A stretch of 52,539 bases of DNA from a virus. A model generated the notes under the pieces. It had not been told where the DNA came from and searched no databases. It saw only the letters and a list, made by a program, of their open reading frames with translations. Both the position numbers and the translations under genes were made by a program. The DNA lies in IMG/VR virus record IMGVR_UViG_3300042691_014512, positions 1 to 52,539 of that record; one strand, written 5' to 3'. This document shows, piece after piece, positions 10,064-20,164 of the stretch. Every line of letters begins with the position of its first letter. Within the stretch, counting starts at the first letter, position 1.

Positions 10064-13000
10064 ATGTCAAATTCATATAGAATAAGAACCCAAGTTGGGG
10101 TTGATAAATCCGTAAAAATATTATTAGACCAAGATTTTGAACAATTAGAGATACTTTCTCTTAAGATTTTATCAGACCAAATCTATAATAGACAATGTTC
10201 AGATTATGGTGTTATTGTTGGTAGAATATCAATAAATAATGGATTTGGGTTACCAAATTGTAAGGTATCTATTTTTATTCCACTTTCAGAACAAGATGAA
10301 AATAACCCAATAATATCAACATTATATCCGTATAAATCATTAACATCAGTTAATGAAGATGGGTATAGATATAATCTTTTACCTTATACAAAATCATATA
10401 GTGCTCACGTTCCTACTGGTAGTTTTCCAGATAGAGAAGATGCTTTAGTTGACAATAACGTTATTGAAGTTTATGACAAATATTATAAGTTCACCACCCA
10501 AACAAATGATAGTGGTGATTATATGTTATTTGGTGTTCCATTAGGGTCACAAACAATTCACGTTGACATTGATTTATCAGATATTGGTGAATTTTCATTA
10601 TCACCACAAGATTTGATTAGAATGGGTGTTGCTACGGAATCCCAAGTCGCTGGAGTTAGTTTTAAATCATCTAATAACTTGAATTCTTTACCCCAAATAG
10701 TTTCTTTTAATAGAACAATAAATGTTGACCCATTTTGGGGACAACCTGAAGTTTGTAGTATTGGTATAACAAGAACTGACTTTGATGTAAGTGGTGAAGT
10801 GAATATTGAGATTACACCAACTGCCATTTTTATGGGCTCTATATTCTCTTCATCTGATGAACAATTTCAAAAATCAAATTGTAAATCAAAAATAAAACAA
10901 GGTGAATTATGTAATTTAGTTGCTGGAGCTGGTGAAATATTAGCATTAAGACAAACAATATCTTTGGATAGTCAAGGATTACCAATATTAGAACAATATG
11001 ATTTGGAATCTGGTGGGCAAGTTATTGATGAAAATGGAACTTGGCTTGTTGATGTTCCTATGAACTTGGATTATGTGTTTACTAATGAATTTGGGGATAG
11101 AGTATTATCTAATGACCCCACTATTGGTATTCCTACTAAAGGAAAATATAGATTTAAAATTAAATGGAATCAATCACCAAAACTATCAGAACCAATTAAA
11201 AGAGCTTATTTTTTAGTACCAAATATTAGAGAATATGGGTGGGATTCTTCAGGAAATTCTGACCCATTTCAAGTACCAAATCCAGACCCAAACGTTTTTA
11301 AATCTTATGCTTTTAGTTTAGATTGGAATGATTATGTTGACCCACAAGTTGCCATTGATTGTGAAGATTATTTTTATTTAATGAGTTATAATAAAGTCTA
11401 TAGTGTATCACAATTAATTGACCAATATAGAAGTGGGTATTTACAGAATAGAATTATTTCAATTAAGAATATATTAGATGAAACATGTGAGAGTGATAAT
11501 GTAAAATTCCCAACAAATGATGCTGCATATAGATTTGATTTAATATATTTGTTATTCATTATACTTTTGTATATTGCAAGACCTATTTTATATCTACTGT
11601 TAATTGTTTCACATTTACTTGCGGGTGTTATGGCCGCTTTATTTATTCCATATTGGAGAAGAATTGCTAATTTAAGATTACCAAATTTATCTTATCCTGA
11701 TTGTGATTTATGTAATTGTAAAGAAGGGGGTGAGGCAACGGGACCAACACCAAGTGAATTTCAAGTTGCGGTTGATACTGAATTATTAACTAATGGGTAT
11801 TTAACTCCATTATGGTCATTCAGTCAATATACAAAACCGGGATTTACTTGGGAAAATGATGGTTACGCACCAGATGATATTATTGTCAATATTAATGACC
11901 CAGCACTTGGATACAATGCTGCAGCCTCAAAATATTTAACCTTTTCAGAACAACTTTTGGTTACTGGTCAACCATACAACCCAGGATTACCATCACCAAA
12001 CACATTTGCACCTCAGATGCAAGACATTGGGAATGGTAAAAAAATATTCACAACGAGTATTCCAATTTTTGAAAGGTTAAATTTATTTAATTTAAAATCC
12101 GCTTATTTTGATGGTAGGATTCCAAAATTATGGAATGACAATGGAGATAGGTGGTATCCTGATGATAATGCAACTAATGTTAGAGACTCATATAATCCTT
12201 GGGGTGGTGGTAATAGAATTAGAGTATCTTTTAGACCAACACTAAATGGTTATCCTAGAACAACACTTCCAATAAACGATTGGTATAATACTGGTATATA
12301 TCAACCTTATCATTTTGACAATGTAATGCTTTTAATGGTAAGACCAGAAAAATTAAGTGAATTTACAGCTGGAGCACTTGTCACATTCCAATCATCAGAA
12401 TTATCAACTGACCCAAACATAACAGGTTCAACAACAAATCAATTTGGTAATAATGCAACAATTGGAATCACTATAAATCAAGGTAATCAATCAATAAATG
12501 TTGATTGGGCTAAATTTGATGGTAGTGGTAACAATACAACGACATATCAAATCGACCAAGGTGTTGATGACGCTCAGTATTCCAAATATCCAATGGATAT
12601 TGAATATTTCCAAGTAATTACTGGGATGACAATTGGTGATATATATGGATATAATATTGCTGATTTACAACAAGATGATTGTTGTTATCCTAATAGTGGT
12701 GACCCTGGAACAGTAAATGCACCTGGTTCATTAAGACATGCCTTATTTACTCGTATTAATATTGTTACAGTAAAAACTGATAATACATTCGTTCCTAATA
12801 ATAATTCCGCTGAAGTTGGAACATATCGTATTAGTCCAGCATTGTCTTTTAATAATTTTGCTGAACAGGGATTAGTTTTTTTAGTTAGAGGTGTTGACCC
12901 ATATTCAACAAGAGGTGAAGTTGAGTATGACTTATCTGGTATAATAAATGGATCAGTCATTAATAATAGAATTTTAGGTAATCTACCAGACCCATTAATT

Positions 13001-15370
13001 AATCCAGGAGGAATTGATTCGGATAACAGATGGATAATTAGAGGAAATAATTATAAATTAAATATACCAATAAATGGTAGTATCAATAACACAAGACACG
13101 TAGGTAATGTTGATGGTTTTGACCCAGCAACTAATCAATATTTATATTACCCATCCTATCACTATCAACCAACAATAGGTGGACAAAATGGTTTTATTTC
13201 TTTTAATTCTAAATTACCGAATTATTATTCTTTGTTAGATAAAAGTACACCAGGGCAATATTTAGCTAATTCAAGGGCTATGTGGGAAAGTTCTAATAAT
13301 AGTAGTACAGCCCCAATTATACCAATTATAAATCCTCCATTTTTAAAATTGATGAGAGATTATTCAGCTAGAAATTATACCGCAGATGGACTACCACCCA
13401 CAAACACTAGACGATTATTCAATGCTTTCCAAGTTGAATTTAGGGATATAACTAATCCACCAAATGAATTTAATCAAAGAGCGATATTAAATGGTGACCA
13501 AAAAATAAATATAGGACAATCTTGGAGAAGTCCAAATATATTTTATAGGTCATATTGGCCAAATCAAGTTGTTGAAGGTGGTACTTATATGAACCAAGTA
13601 CTTTGTTTGAATGGTGATGGTGCTTGTACTTTAGGTCCAAGTTTAGACCCTGATGATAATAAACCTAAAGGTGTATCATATTATTACGCACCATCTTATT
13701 TATTATATAATTCACCTTATGATTATAGTAATATGGTAAGTGCTGGAAGGATTGTTATGAGGTCTGACAGATTACCAACTTCAACATCTTATATTCAAGA
13801 TTTAGAAAATACATTCCCATTATTCTCAAATCCAAAGTTTACAGTTTATTTTGTTAATGATGACGAAACATCAGGAGTTGGAATATTTGGTACAAGTTCG
13901 GCTACAGAATTGGGAACACCAACATTTAGTAATTCTTTAGATACTTTAGATGACCAACCTTCAGGAATAACCATATTAAGTACTTTCACTTGTTCAGGTT
14001 TAGTACCTTTAGGTTGTTATGAAGGTAGTACGGGTGAAATTAATGTAAAACCTCAAACAGATACGTGTTATTATAATGGTATAAATGAAACACCAATTAT
14101 GGAAAATGGCTGTTATGTGTTAATAACAGTTCCAGTATTGACCTTACCTAGAGATATTCAATTACTAAATCAATGGACTAATAGATTACAAATAACATTT
14201 GCTGCCTGTAGAAATGTATGGTCACATATGTTCACAAATAATTGGATAAATGGAACATTGTATGCGTTTGCATTTAAAAATGACAGACGTTTTGATATTA
14301 ATAATCAACCTAAAAGTGTTTATTGTAAAGATACCATAATTTTACATCCGACTAATAATTTTTATTATAGAAGTAGTCCTTATTTTTCCGGTAATATAGG
14401 TTTACCTCCTAGATTTGTTGGTGCACCCCCACGTAATTCATTATATAAAGGTAACAAAAAAAATCTTAAATTTCCAACAACAATAATTGATTTAGGTCCA
14501 AAAACAAATTATACACAAGAGTTAGTTTTTTCAAATGAATTTGATGGATATGTTATGGATAGATTATCAGAAACAACATATAAAGATGTTTCAGAGATTC
14601 TAAATTTATTAATTATTAGTAGATTGGTAAATCTTAAATTCATTGAAGCTTTAGCTGGTACGGGTGGTGTTGGGGTTGGTAGTTATTTTGATAGTAGAAA
14701 TGATTATCTAGGATTTGTTGATGGTGATTATGCACAAATGATATCAATAAGTTCAGAATTAGGGGTTGTTGAATTTGAATCATCAAATTACCCACCAATA
14801 AATCCTGGACAAGACCCTATTTACTTCAATGACACTAATAGTAACAATGCTATTTTTGGTATATTTTTCTCATCAGATTCTCAAACAAGAGATTTCATAT
14901 CACCTAAACGAAATATTATTAATGAATTGGTTGACCCTAGTAATAATTGTGCATTTGACAATTTCTATGTTTATTCACAAGAAGTACCATTTTATCAATG
15001 GGAAATAAATACAAATCAGTATCCTAATATTTTTGGGTCTCAAAGTAATACTTGGTACACGGATACAATAAATAATGGAAGTTTCTTTTATAAAAAATAT
15101 CAATCATTGGATAGATTAGACGTTAGTTCAAGGTATTTTAGAACTAATACTAGTACATATAGTAGAGATGATAAAGGTTATATCTATTCATACGATAGTA
15201 CAACTAACGAATATAATCCAGATATAAATTCTTGGGAACAGAACTCACCTCAAGATAATAAAATTATTGTAGGTTCACCATTTTATTTTTATTTTGGATT
15301 AAAGAAAGGAAAAACAGCTTGGGATAGATTTATAAAAAAATGGATAAATTTTGAAAACATAACTGAATAA
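10064..15370 (+). CDS. very large baseplate/tail protein with internal membrane-like hairpin
   Basis: The 1768-residue protein follows gp25 and gp6, where T4 has gp7 (1032 residues), so a wedge role is likely by synteny only. Residues about 50-180 look like a carboxypeptidase-regulatory/transthyretin-type beta-sandwich (GVIVGRISINNGFGLPNCKV, then TNDSGDYMLFGVPLG). Residues about 488-530 are strongly hydrophobic (LIYLLFIILLYIARPILYLL, then LLAGVMAALFIPYW), enough for two membrane spans, followed by a Cys cluster PDCDLCNC. The remainder is Asn/Ser/Tyr-rich, beta-type and typical of tail fibres. A membrane hairpin in a virion protein is odd and might act on the host envelope. The next gene starts immediately after the stop. 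Confidence 0.8.
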   Translation: MSNSYRIRTQVGVDKSVKILLDQDFEQLEILSLKILSDQIYNRQCSDYGVIVGRISINNGFGLPNCKVSIFIPLSEQDENNPIISTLYPYKSLTSVNEDGYRYNLLPYTKSYSAHVPTGSFPDREDALVDNNVIEVYDKYYKFTTQTNDSGDYMLFGVPLGSQTIHVDIDLSDIGEFSLSPQDLIRMGVATESQVAGVSFKSSNNLNSLPQIVSFNRTINVDPFWGQPEVCSIGITRTDFDVSGEVNIEITPTAIFMGSIFSSSDEQFQKSNCKSKIKQGELCNLVAGAGEILALRQTISLDSQGLPILEQYDLESGGQVIDENGTWLVDVPMNLDYVFTNEFGDRVLSNDPTIGIPTKGKYRFKIKWNQSPKLSEPIKRAYFLVPNIREYGWDSSGNSDPFQVPNPDPNVFKSYAFSLDWNDYVDPQVAIDCEDYFYLMSYNKVYSVSQLIDQYRSGYLQNRIISIKNILDETCESDNVKFPTNDAAYRFDLIYLLFIILLYIARPILYLLLIVSHLLAGVMAALFIPYWRRIANLRLPNLSYPDCDLCNCKEGGEATGPTPSEFQVAVDTELLTNGYLTPLWSFSQYTKPGFTWENDGYAPDDIIVNINDPALGYNAAASKYLTFSEQLLVTGQPYNPGLPSPNTFAPQMQDIGNGKKIFTTSIPIFERLNLFNLKSAYFDGRIPKLWNDNGDRWYPDDNATNVRDSYNPWGGGNRIRVSFRPTLNGYPRTTLPINDWYNTGIYQPYHFDNVMLLMVRPEKLSEFTAGALVTFQSSELSTDPNITGSTTNQFGNNATIGITINQGNQSINVDWAKFDGSGNNTTTYQIDQGVDDAQYSKYPMDIEYFQVITGMTIGDIYGYNIADLQQDDCCYPNSGDPGTVNAPGSLRHALFTRINIVTVKTDNTFVPNNNSAEVGTYRISPALSFNNFAEQGLVFLVRGVDPYSTRGEVEYDLSGIINGSVINNRILGNLPDPLINPGGIDSDNRWIIRGNNYKLNIPINGSINNTRHVGNVDGFDPATNQYLYYPSYHYQPTIGGQNGFISFNSKLPNYYSLLDKSTPGQYLANSRAMWESSNNSSTAPIIPIINPPFLKLMRDYSARNYTADGLPPTNTRRLFNAFQVEFRDITNPPNEFNQRAILNGDQKINIGQSWRSPNIFYRSYWPNQVVEGGTYMNQVLCLNGDGACTLGPSLDPDDNKPKGVSYYYAPSYLLYNSPYDYSNMVSAGRIVMRSDRLPTSTSYIQDLENTFPLFSNPKFTVYFVNDDETSGVGIFGTSSATELGTPTFSNSLDTLDDQPSGITILSTFTCSGLVPLGCYEGSTGEINVKPQTDTCYYNGINETPIMENGCYVLITVPVLTLPRDIQLLNQWTNRLQITFAACRNVWSHMFTNNWINGTLYAFAFKNDRRFDINNQPKSVYCKDTIILHPTNNFYYRSSPYFSGNIGLPPRFVGAPPRNSLYKGNKKNLKFPTTIIDLGPKTNYTQELVFSNEFDGYVMDRLSETTYKDVSEILNLLIISRLVNLKFIEALAGTGGVGVGSYFDSRNDYLGFVDGDYAQMISISSELGVVEFESSNYPPINPGQDPIYFNDTNSNNAIFGIFFSSDSQTRDFISPKRNIINELVDPSNNCAFDNFYVYSQEVPFYQWEINTNQYPNIFGSQSNTWYTDTINNGSFFYKKYQSLDRLDVSSRYFRTNTSTYSRDDKGYIYSYDSTTNEYNPDINSWEQNSPQDNKIIVGSPFYFYFGLKKGKTAWDRFIKKWINFENITE

Positions 15371-17209
15371 ATGGGGAATATTAATGATACGAGAATAGTT
15401 TTAGGTTCTTTAAGATATAAGGGGTCACCAAATACAGATTTATCAATTCAACTTGGGTTAGAAGAAACACAAAAACAACAAGTTGAATATGATAGAACTC
15501 CTAATATAAATTTGGAACAAGTTTTTCAAGATGAAAGACAGGCTTCAAATAAATTTAGACCAACTTGTAAATTCTCAATAATATTCAAAAATGCTTATAG
15601 TGGTCAAACAATAGGTAATCCACCTTATCCACCATTTGAACAAAATTTATATTATCTTAACGCCCAAGAAACAGTAATTCAAAGGTGTAATCCAAATTCA
15701 AATTTTCCTTGGGGTGGATTCCCATTATATAATGAATTTGATTTTATTAGAAATGATTATAATGTATCAGGGTATACAATAACATCAGGTTCAACACCAC
15801 CTCATATTAATTTTGTAGCAAAGAGTGCATCAAGTTATAATTGGAATTTCTTTATAAGTTACGCGTTTGAAAATGACTACAATAAACAATTACAAGCTAT
15901 ATTCAAAGTTCCAAATGACCCCACACCACTTTATCCTACAGTAAATTGGACTGTAAGTGATGGAATTCCATTTGTGATTAAAAACTCAACTTATAATGGT
16001 AGGGACATAATTCAGTTTAGAAGTCCAATAAAACATGGGTTAAGTGTTGGAGAATTTTTTCAAGTTAGTTCTAATTTTAGATATACTGGTAGTAGTGTTA
16101 TTGATATTCATCAAGTTTATTCCTTGGGTGATGATACTTTTGGAAGTGATGAATATGTCTTTAATATTGTTAATATTGGATTCACAGGTTCAACATTTAA
16201 TGATGGTGGACAAGGAACTGCTAAAAGATTATTACTTAAAGATAATGTTACTGATACAATATCAAAATATTATATAAGAAGAAATAAAATATTAACAAAT
16301 ATTGATGATATTGTTGTAACAAAAACAGGATTTGAACAAACAGCTTTTAGAAATGTCAAAAAATATGAACCAGCAAATTTAACCCCAAATTTAACATCAA
16401 GAATTTCGGTTAAGGAAGGCTCACAAGCATATTCTGTTACAGTTAACAATATTTTGGATATTAATAATTTATTAGACAATCAAAAAAGACCAATATCTGA
16501 ACTTTTTTTCACGGTAATGTGGAAAGGATATTTTGGATGGACATTTGGGGTGAACGATTCTCAAACTAATAATTATTACCCAATGAAACAAGGATGGGGA
16601 TTTAATATTCCATCTGTTAATACTAATAATATACCAAATAATTGGTGGGATAATAATTTTTCATTATCAAATACGACATTTTTATTTACAGATTATCAAA
16701 GAATAGTAAACGGGAATCAATATAATTTTACTTATTTAGACTCATTACAAAAGGGTGATGAATTGGATGGTGATTTATGTGAATGGAATGATTTTGAACA
16801 AAAAGAGAGGGTTATATCTCGTGTTTATCATAAGATAAAATTCAATCCAAACTTATTTGATATTAATCAATCTTTGGAAACAACAAATTCAAATCAACGA
16901 GGATATTATTATAACCCATTACATTCTATGACTATAAGAGTATTTTCGGATTATATTGAGAATGGAGATAAAAGAACTGTTGAAAACATCCCTAATTATT
17001 CATATTTCACAACAACAAACGACCAATTTATTTGGCGAGATTTATATCCTTATGGGTATGTTGATAGTAGTGGATTAGGTGTTGATTATCCATTTTTAAA
17101 CGGTGTTCATTACCCTTATAATAATTTTATTTTTAGAATAATTCCAGAGGGAACTAATTATATTGAACAGACCATAACATCAGAACCAATAACAGACCCT
17201 TGTGAATAA
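15371..17209 (+). CDS. tail/baseplate structural protein, unidentified
   Basis: A 612-residue protein starting on the base after the previous stop, so translation is probably coupled. It is rich in Asn, Tyr, Phe and Gly, with many short beta-type segments (for example VNWTVSDGIPFVIKNSTYNG), a style common to phage baseplate and fibre proteins. I see no enzymatic motif, coiled coil or membrane segment. Position after the putative gp7-like gene might suggest a gp8-type wedge protein, but the length (T4 gp8 has 334) does not support that strongly. Confidence 0.75.
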   Translation: MGNINDTRIVLGSLRYKGSPNTDLSIQLGLEETQKQQVEYDRTPNINLEQVFQDERQASNKFRPTCKFSIIFKNAYSGQTIGNPPYPPFEQNLYYLNAQETVIQRCNPNSNFPWGGFPLYNEFDFIRNDYNVSGYTITSGSTPPHINFVAKSASSYNWNFFISYAFENDYNKQLQAIFKVPNDPTPLYPTVNWTVSDGIPFVIKNSTYNGRDIIQFRSPIKHGLSVGEFFQVSSNFRYTGSSVIDIHQVYSLGDDTFGSDEYVFNIVNIGFTGSTFNDGGQGTAKRLLLKDNVTDTISKYYIRRNKILTNIDDIVVTKTGFEQTAFRNVKKYEPANLTPNLTSRISVKEGSQAYSVTVNNILDINNLLDNQKRPISELFFTVMWKGYFGWTFGVNDSQTNNYYPMKQGWGFNIPSVNTNNIPNNWWDNNFSLSNTTFLFTDYQRIVNGNQYNFTYLDSLQKGDELDGDLCEWNDFEQKERVISRVYHKIKFNPNLFDINQSLETTNSNQRGYYYNPLHSMTIRVFSDYIENGDKRTVENIPNYSYFTTTNDQFIWRDLYPYGYVDSSGLGVDYPFLNGVHYPYNNFIFRIIPEGTNYIEQTITSEPITDPCE

Positions 17210-18023
17210 ATATTATTTAAGACTTTCGGATACCAATCAAGGACTTGAATTACCAATTGAAATGAATTGGGATTTCTTGGGCAAACAAGATAGTATTGAA
17301 GAATACGAATCTACAGTTATTGAAGAAATAATTGGAACTGCAACAGACTTTGAAGTTTCAAGATTTCACCATAGTGAATATTTCCTAAATGATAGTAGGA
17401 CTGCAATTAACTATGAATTTAATTTTTATTCAAATCCACCAATTACAGTAACATCAACAACCGTAGCTAATATTAATCTTTGGAAAAATAGTTATTTATC
17501 AGAAGGTTTTACTTCGACTGAAGTATATTACTTTAGTAGACCATTTAGGAATTCTTTTTTTAAATTAGATTTCTATGATACAACTAATGTTAAAAGTCAA
17601 ACTAATTATTTTACGGTAATAATACCAACACAACAAGGATTAACCCAAACTGCCTCAACATCAAATTCATTAAGTAATGTTAATATAAAAAAACCATATT
17701 TTATATTGGATTTTATTGGTGACCAAGAGGGATTCTTTTTTTATTGGTTGAATGATTTTAATTATTTGGAGATTGATACATTTTATATGTCAGCAAAATT
17801 CTTTGATGCGAAATTGGGGGTTTTTGTAAAAATGATGAATAGGTCTCAAGCTATATTGTCTAATAAATTTATTTTCGATGGTAATAAGTTATTTTTTAAT
17901 AAAGTTGTCTTGGATTATACCAATAAAACATATCAAATTTTTGATGGATATTCACCAAATACAAGAATTGGAACAAGTATTAATCCTATGAAATGGTATG
18001 AATATGTAAATCCACCACAATAA
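17202..18023 (+). CDS. tail structural protein, unidentified, GTG start
   Basis: A 273-residue protein whose GTG start overlaps the previous stop by 8 bases (GTGAATAA), indicating translational coupling. The first in-frame ATG is at 17261, which would remove about 20 residues; GTG is preferred because the tight overlap recurs elsewhere in this genome. The sequence is beta-rich and aromatic (YYFSRPFRNSFFKLDFYD). No family recognised. The neighbours on both sides are tail genes. Confidence 0.7.
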   Translation: MNKYYLRLSDTNQGLELPIEMNWDFLGKQDSIEEYESTVIEEIIGTATDFEVSRFHHSEYFLNDSRTAINYEFNFYSNPPITVTSTTVANINLWKNSYLSEGFTSTEVYYFSRPFRNSFFKLDFYDTTNVKSQTNYFTVIIPTQQGLTQTASTSNSLSNVNIKKPYFILDFIGDQEGFFFYWLNDFNYLEIDTFYMSAKFFDAKLGVFVKMMNRSQAILSNKFIFDGNKLFFNKVVLDYTNKTYQIFDGYSPNTRIGTSINPMKWYEYVNPPQ

Positions 18024-18024
18024 G

Positions 18025-19203
18025 ATGAGAACACAAAATAGACATATTAGAATTTCACCTGAAGTAATAACTAAAGATTTATTTTTGGTTAGATATAATG
18101 TTGATAGTCCGACTAATATTGTTGAGTCAGACCCTTGTTGTGACATTACAACAACAACCACAACAAGTAATTTTACTGGTTTGACATATGTTTATTCGTC
18201 AATGACACAACTTTTATCTGGCGGTACTAATGGAACATCTTTATTAACGGGTATAACAATTCCAATTTTATTAACAGAAACTGCAACTGACATTGGGTAT
18301 TATTCTGTTTTTGATGGGATGATATTACAACAAGATGTAATGAATAATTTCATCTTTACAGGAGATTCAATTTTTCCATATTATACGGTTATTTTGTATA
18401 ACACCTCAGAAAATGAACTTAAAAAATATTTAAGTTTTTCTAGTTATCAAATTTCTTGGGGGGATGGTCAAACTGAACCAGTATCACCATATACCCCACT
18501 ACCAATCCCGCATACGTATTCTTCTGATGGTGAGTACACAATATCAATAACTGGAATAAGTCCTTGGGGATATAATCTGATACAAAAAACAGTTCACATA
18601 CCAATAACTGGCGTGACAATTGATAATCCTAACGGAACTGCATATTTTACTCCATTAGGAGGAAGTTGGTCAGGTACACCAATTATGTATGATTATATTT
18701 TTAGTGGTGATAGTACTTGTGATGCGACAATAAATGGTTTTAATGATTATTTACAAGGTCAACCATTGATAATTAGTGGATATACAAAATCTTGTTTAAG
18801 TGATTTACAAGTGTATGGTCCTAAAACACAATTAATTGGGGGTAAATACAAACCTAATGAAACTATAACAGGTTCTAGTGGAGCTATTGGAATTTTTTAT
18901 GGGACACCACCTAATTCAAATTATACAGCATACACCCTTAATAACATAGATTATTTTGATTACCCTGACAACATAACAATTTTTGTTGTTAGTGGGGTGT
19001 CTTCAGTTGATTATGTTTGTTCAGCAATTACCAAAAATGAAGTTTTATTAAATGTAATTTCCGAGCCTGAAATCCAATCAAATGTATTCATAGAGAGAGG
19101 TAAAAATTCAGGATTGGAAAGAATTATGAGATTAGGGGAAGTTGATAATATTGGTGATATAGAAAAATATGGATATGGATTTTTCAATATAATAAATACA
19201 TAA
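18025..19203 (+). CDS. tail protein with PKD-like domain
   Basis: 392 residues. A short Thr run (CDITTTTTTSN) near residue 41 acts as a linker of the type found in other proteins here. Residues about 143-190 contain a PKD/Ig-like fold with the signature WGDGQT and HTYSSDGEYTISI. PKD domains are common in Bacteroidota surface proteins and in their phages, and usually mediate protein or glycan contact. No signal peptide. It starts 1 base after the previous stop. Role in host contact or as a spacer is inferred. Confidence 0.75.
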   Translation: MRTQNRHIRISPEVITKDLFLVRYNVDSPTNIVESDPCCDITTTTTTSNFTGLTYVYSSMTQLLSGGTNGTSLLTGITIPILLTETATDIGYYSVFDGMILQQDVMNNFIFTGDSIFPYYTVILYNTSENELKKYLSFSSYQISWGDGQTEPVSPYTPLPIPHTYSSDGEYTISITGISPWGYNLIQKTVHIPITGVTIDNPNGTAYFTPLGGSWSGTPIMYDYIFSGDSTCDATINGFNDYLQGQPLIISGYTKSCLSDLQVYGPKTQLIGGKYKPNETITGSSGAIGIFYGTPPNSNYTAYTLNNIDYFDYPDNITIFVVSGVSSVDYVCSAITKNEVLLNVISEPEIQSNVFIERGKNSGLERIMRLGEVDNIGDIEKYGYGFFNIINT

Positions 19204-19209
19204 CTTCAA

Positions 19210-19217
19210 TATTTATA
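19210..19217 (+). promoter_or_regulatory. TATTTATA box upstream of the 302-residue tail gene
   Basis: TATTTATA in the 52-base gap between tail genes, 38 bases before the ATG at 19256. The longer spacing makes it weaker than the other copies. Confidence 0.35.
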
Positions 19218-19255
19218 AGAAATGATAAAGATAAACGAATTAAAATTTATAATAA

Positions 19256-20164
19256 ATGGCGGTAGGTAGTTATGGGACAATAAGGCCAGCTGATGTTTCA
19301 CCAGAAGATGTGGAAATAATATTAAATTATACCCCATCAAGGGATGATACTGATAATTTTGTATTAACTAAATTGGATGCTAAATCAATATTAAGACCAT
19401 ATTTTAATAATGCACAAACAGGTGGAAATGCGAATATTGAGATTTTGGGGGGGTTATATAATCTTAGATTACCTGCGGAACAATTCAATAGGATTGGTAT
19501 TTACACTTTATATATTAGACCAGTTCAAATAAGAACAACACTTCTAGATTGTGGAGTTTTATCGGCATTACCTAATGTTAGAGGTATTATTATAGATTTA
19601 AATTCAGTACCAACTGAATATAGAAATAAATTTGTTAATCAAGGTTTAGTTGGATTTAGGATTGAGTATTTAAATACTGATGGTAGTAAAATACCTAATT
19701 TTTTTAGGATAATAACATCATCATTCTTTTGCGAACCTGTTATTCAAAATCTTACAAATACATCACAAAAAGCTATAAGATACAGATATACTGATAGTAG
19801 TAGTAATTTAATATTTTGTACACTTTCACCATCATCAGCACCTACAAACAAACCTAATGCGATACCATTTATTGGACAACCAAACCAAAATGTTATAATA
19901 AGTCATACATTTTTTAATCCATTATCATTGGATATTGAAATAGCTGAACACGACTTCTCAACATTAGCGATTGCATTGTTTGGTAATCAAACGAAATCAA
20001 TTGATGATGGTATCTACACATTGTACGATTCTGATAATAACATCTACAAACAATACAATTTATATGAAATTAGAGATCAATTCAATGAATTGTTGTATGA
20101 AGTTAGACAAGATAGAAATGATAATATTGATTTCAGTAAAAACTTTACAAATATAACTCAATAA
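19256..20164 (+). CDS. tail structural protein, unidentified
   Basis: 302 residues with no recognised domain. Begins MAVGSYGTIRPADVSPEDVE and ends in a polar segment (YNLYEIRDQFNELLYEVRQD) that could form a short helix. The stop TAA overlaps the next ATG by one base (TAATG), so it is coupled to the 1109-residue tail protein. The interior, with RIGIYTLYIRPVQIRTT and ARG-poor beta segments, looks like a baseplate or tail-tip subunit. Function inferred from context only. Confidence 0.7.
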   Translation: MAVGSYGTIRPADVSPEDVEIILNYTPSRDDTDNFVLTKLDAKSILRPYFNNAQTGGNANIEILGGLYNLRLPAEQFNRIGIYTLYIRPVQIRTTLLDCGVLSALPNVRGIIIDLNSVPTEYRNKFVNQGLVGFRIEYLNTDGSKIPNFFRIITSSFFCEPVIQNLTNTSQKAIRYRYTDSSSNLIFCTLSPSSAPTNKPNAIPFIGQPNQNVIISHTFFNPLSLDIEIAEHDFSTLAIALFGNQTKSIDDGIYTLYDSDNNIYKQYNLYEIRDQFNELLYEVRQDRNDNIDFSKNFTNITQ

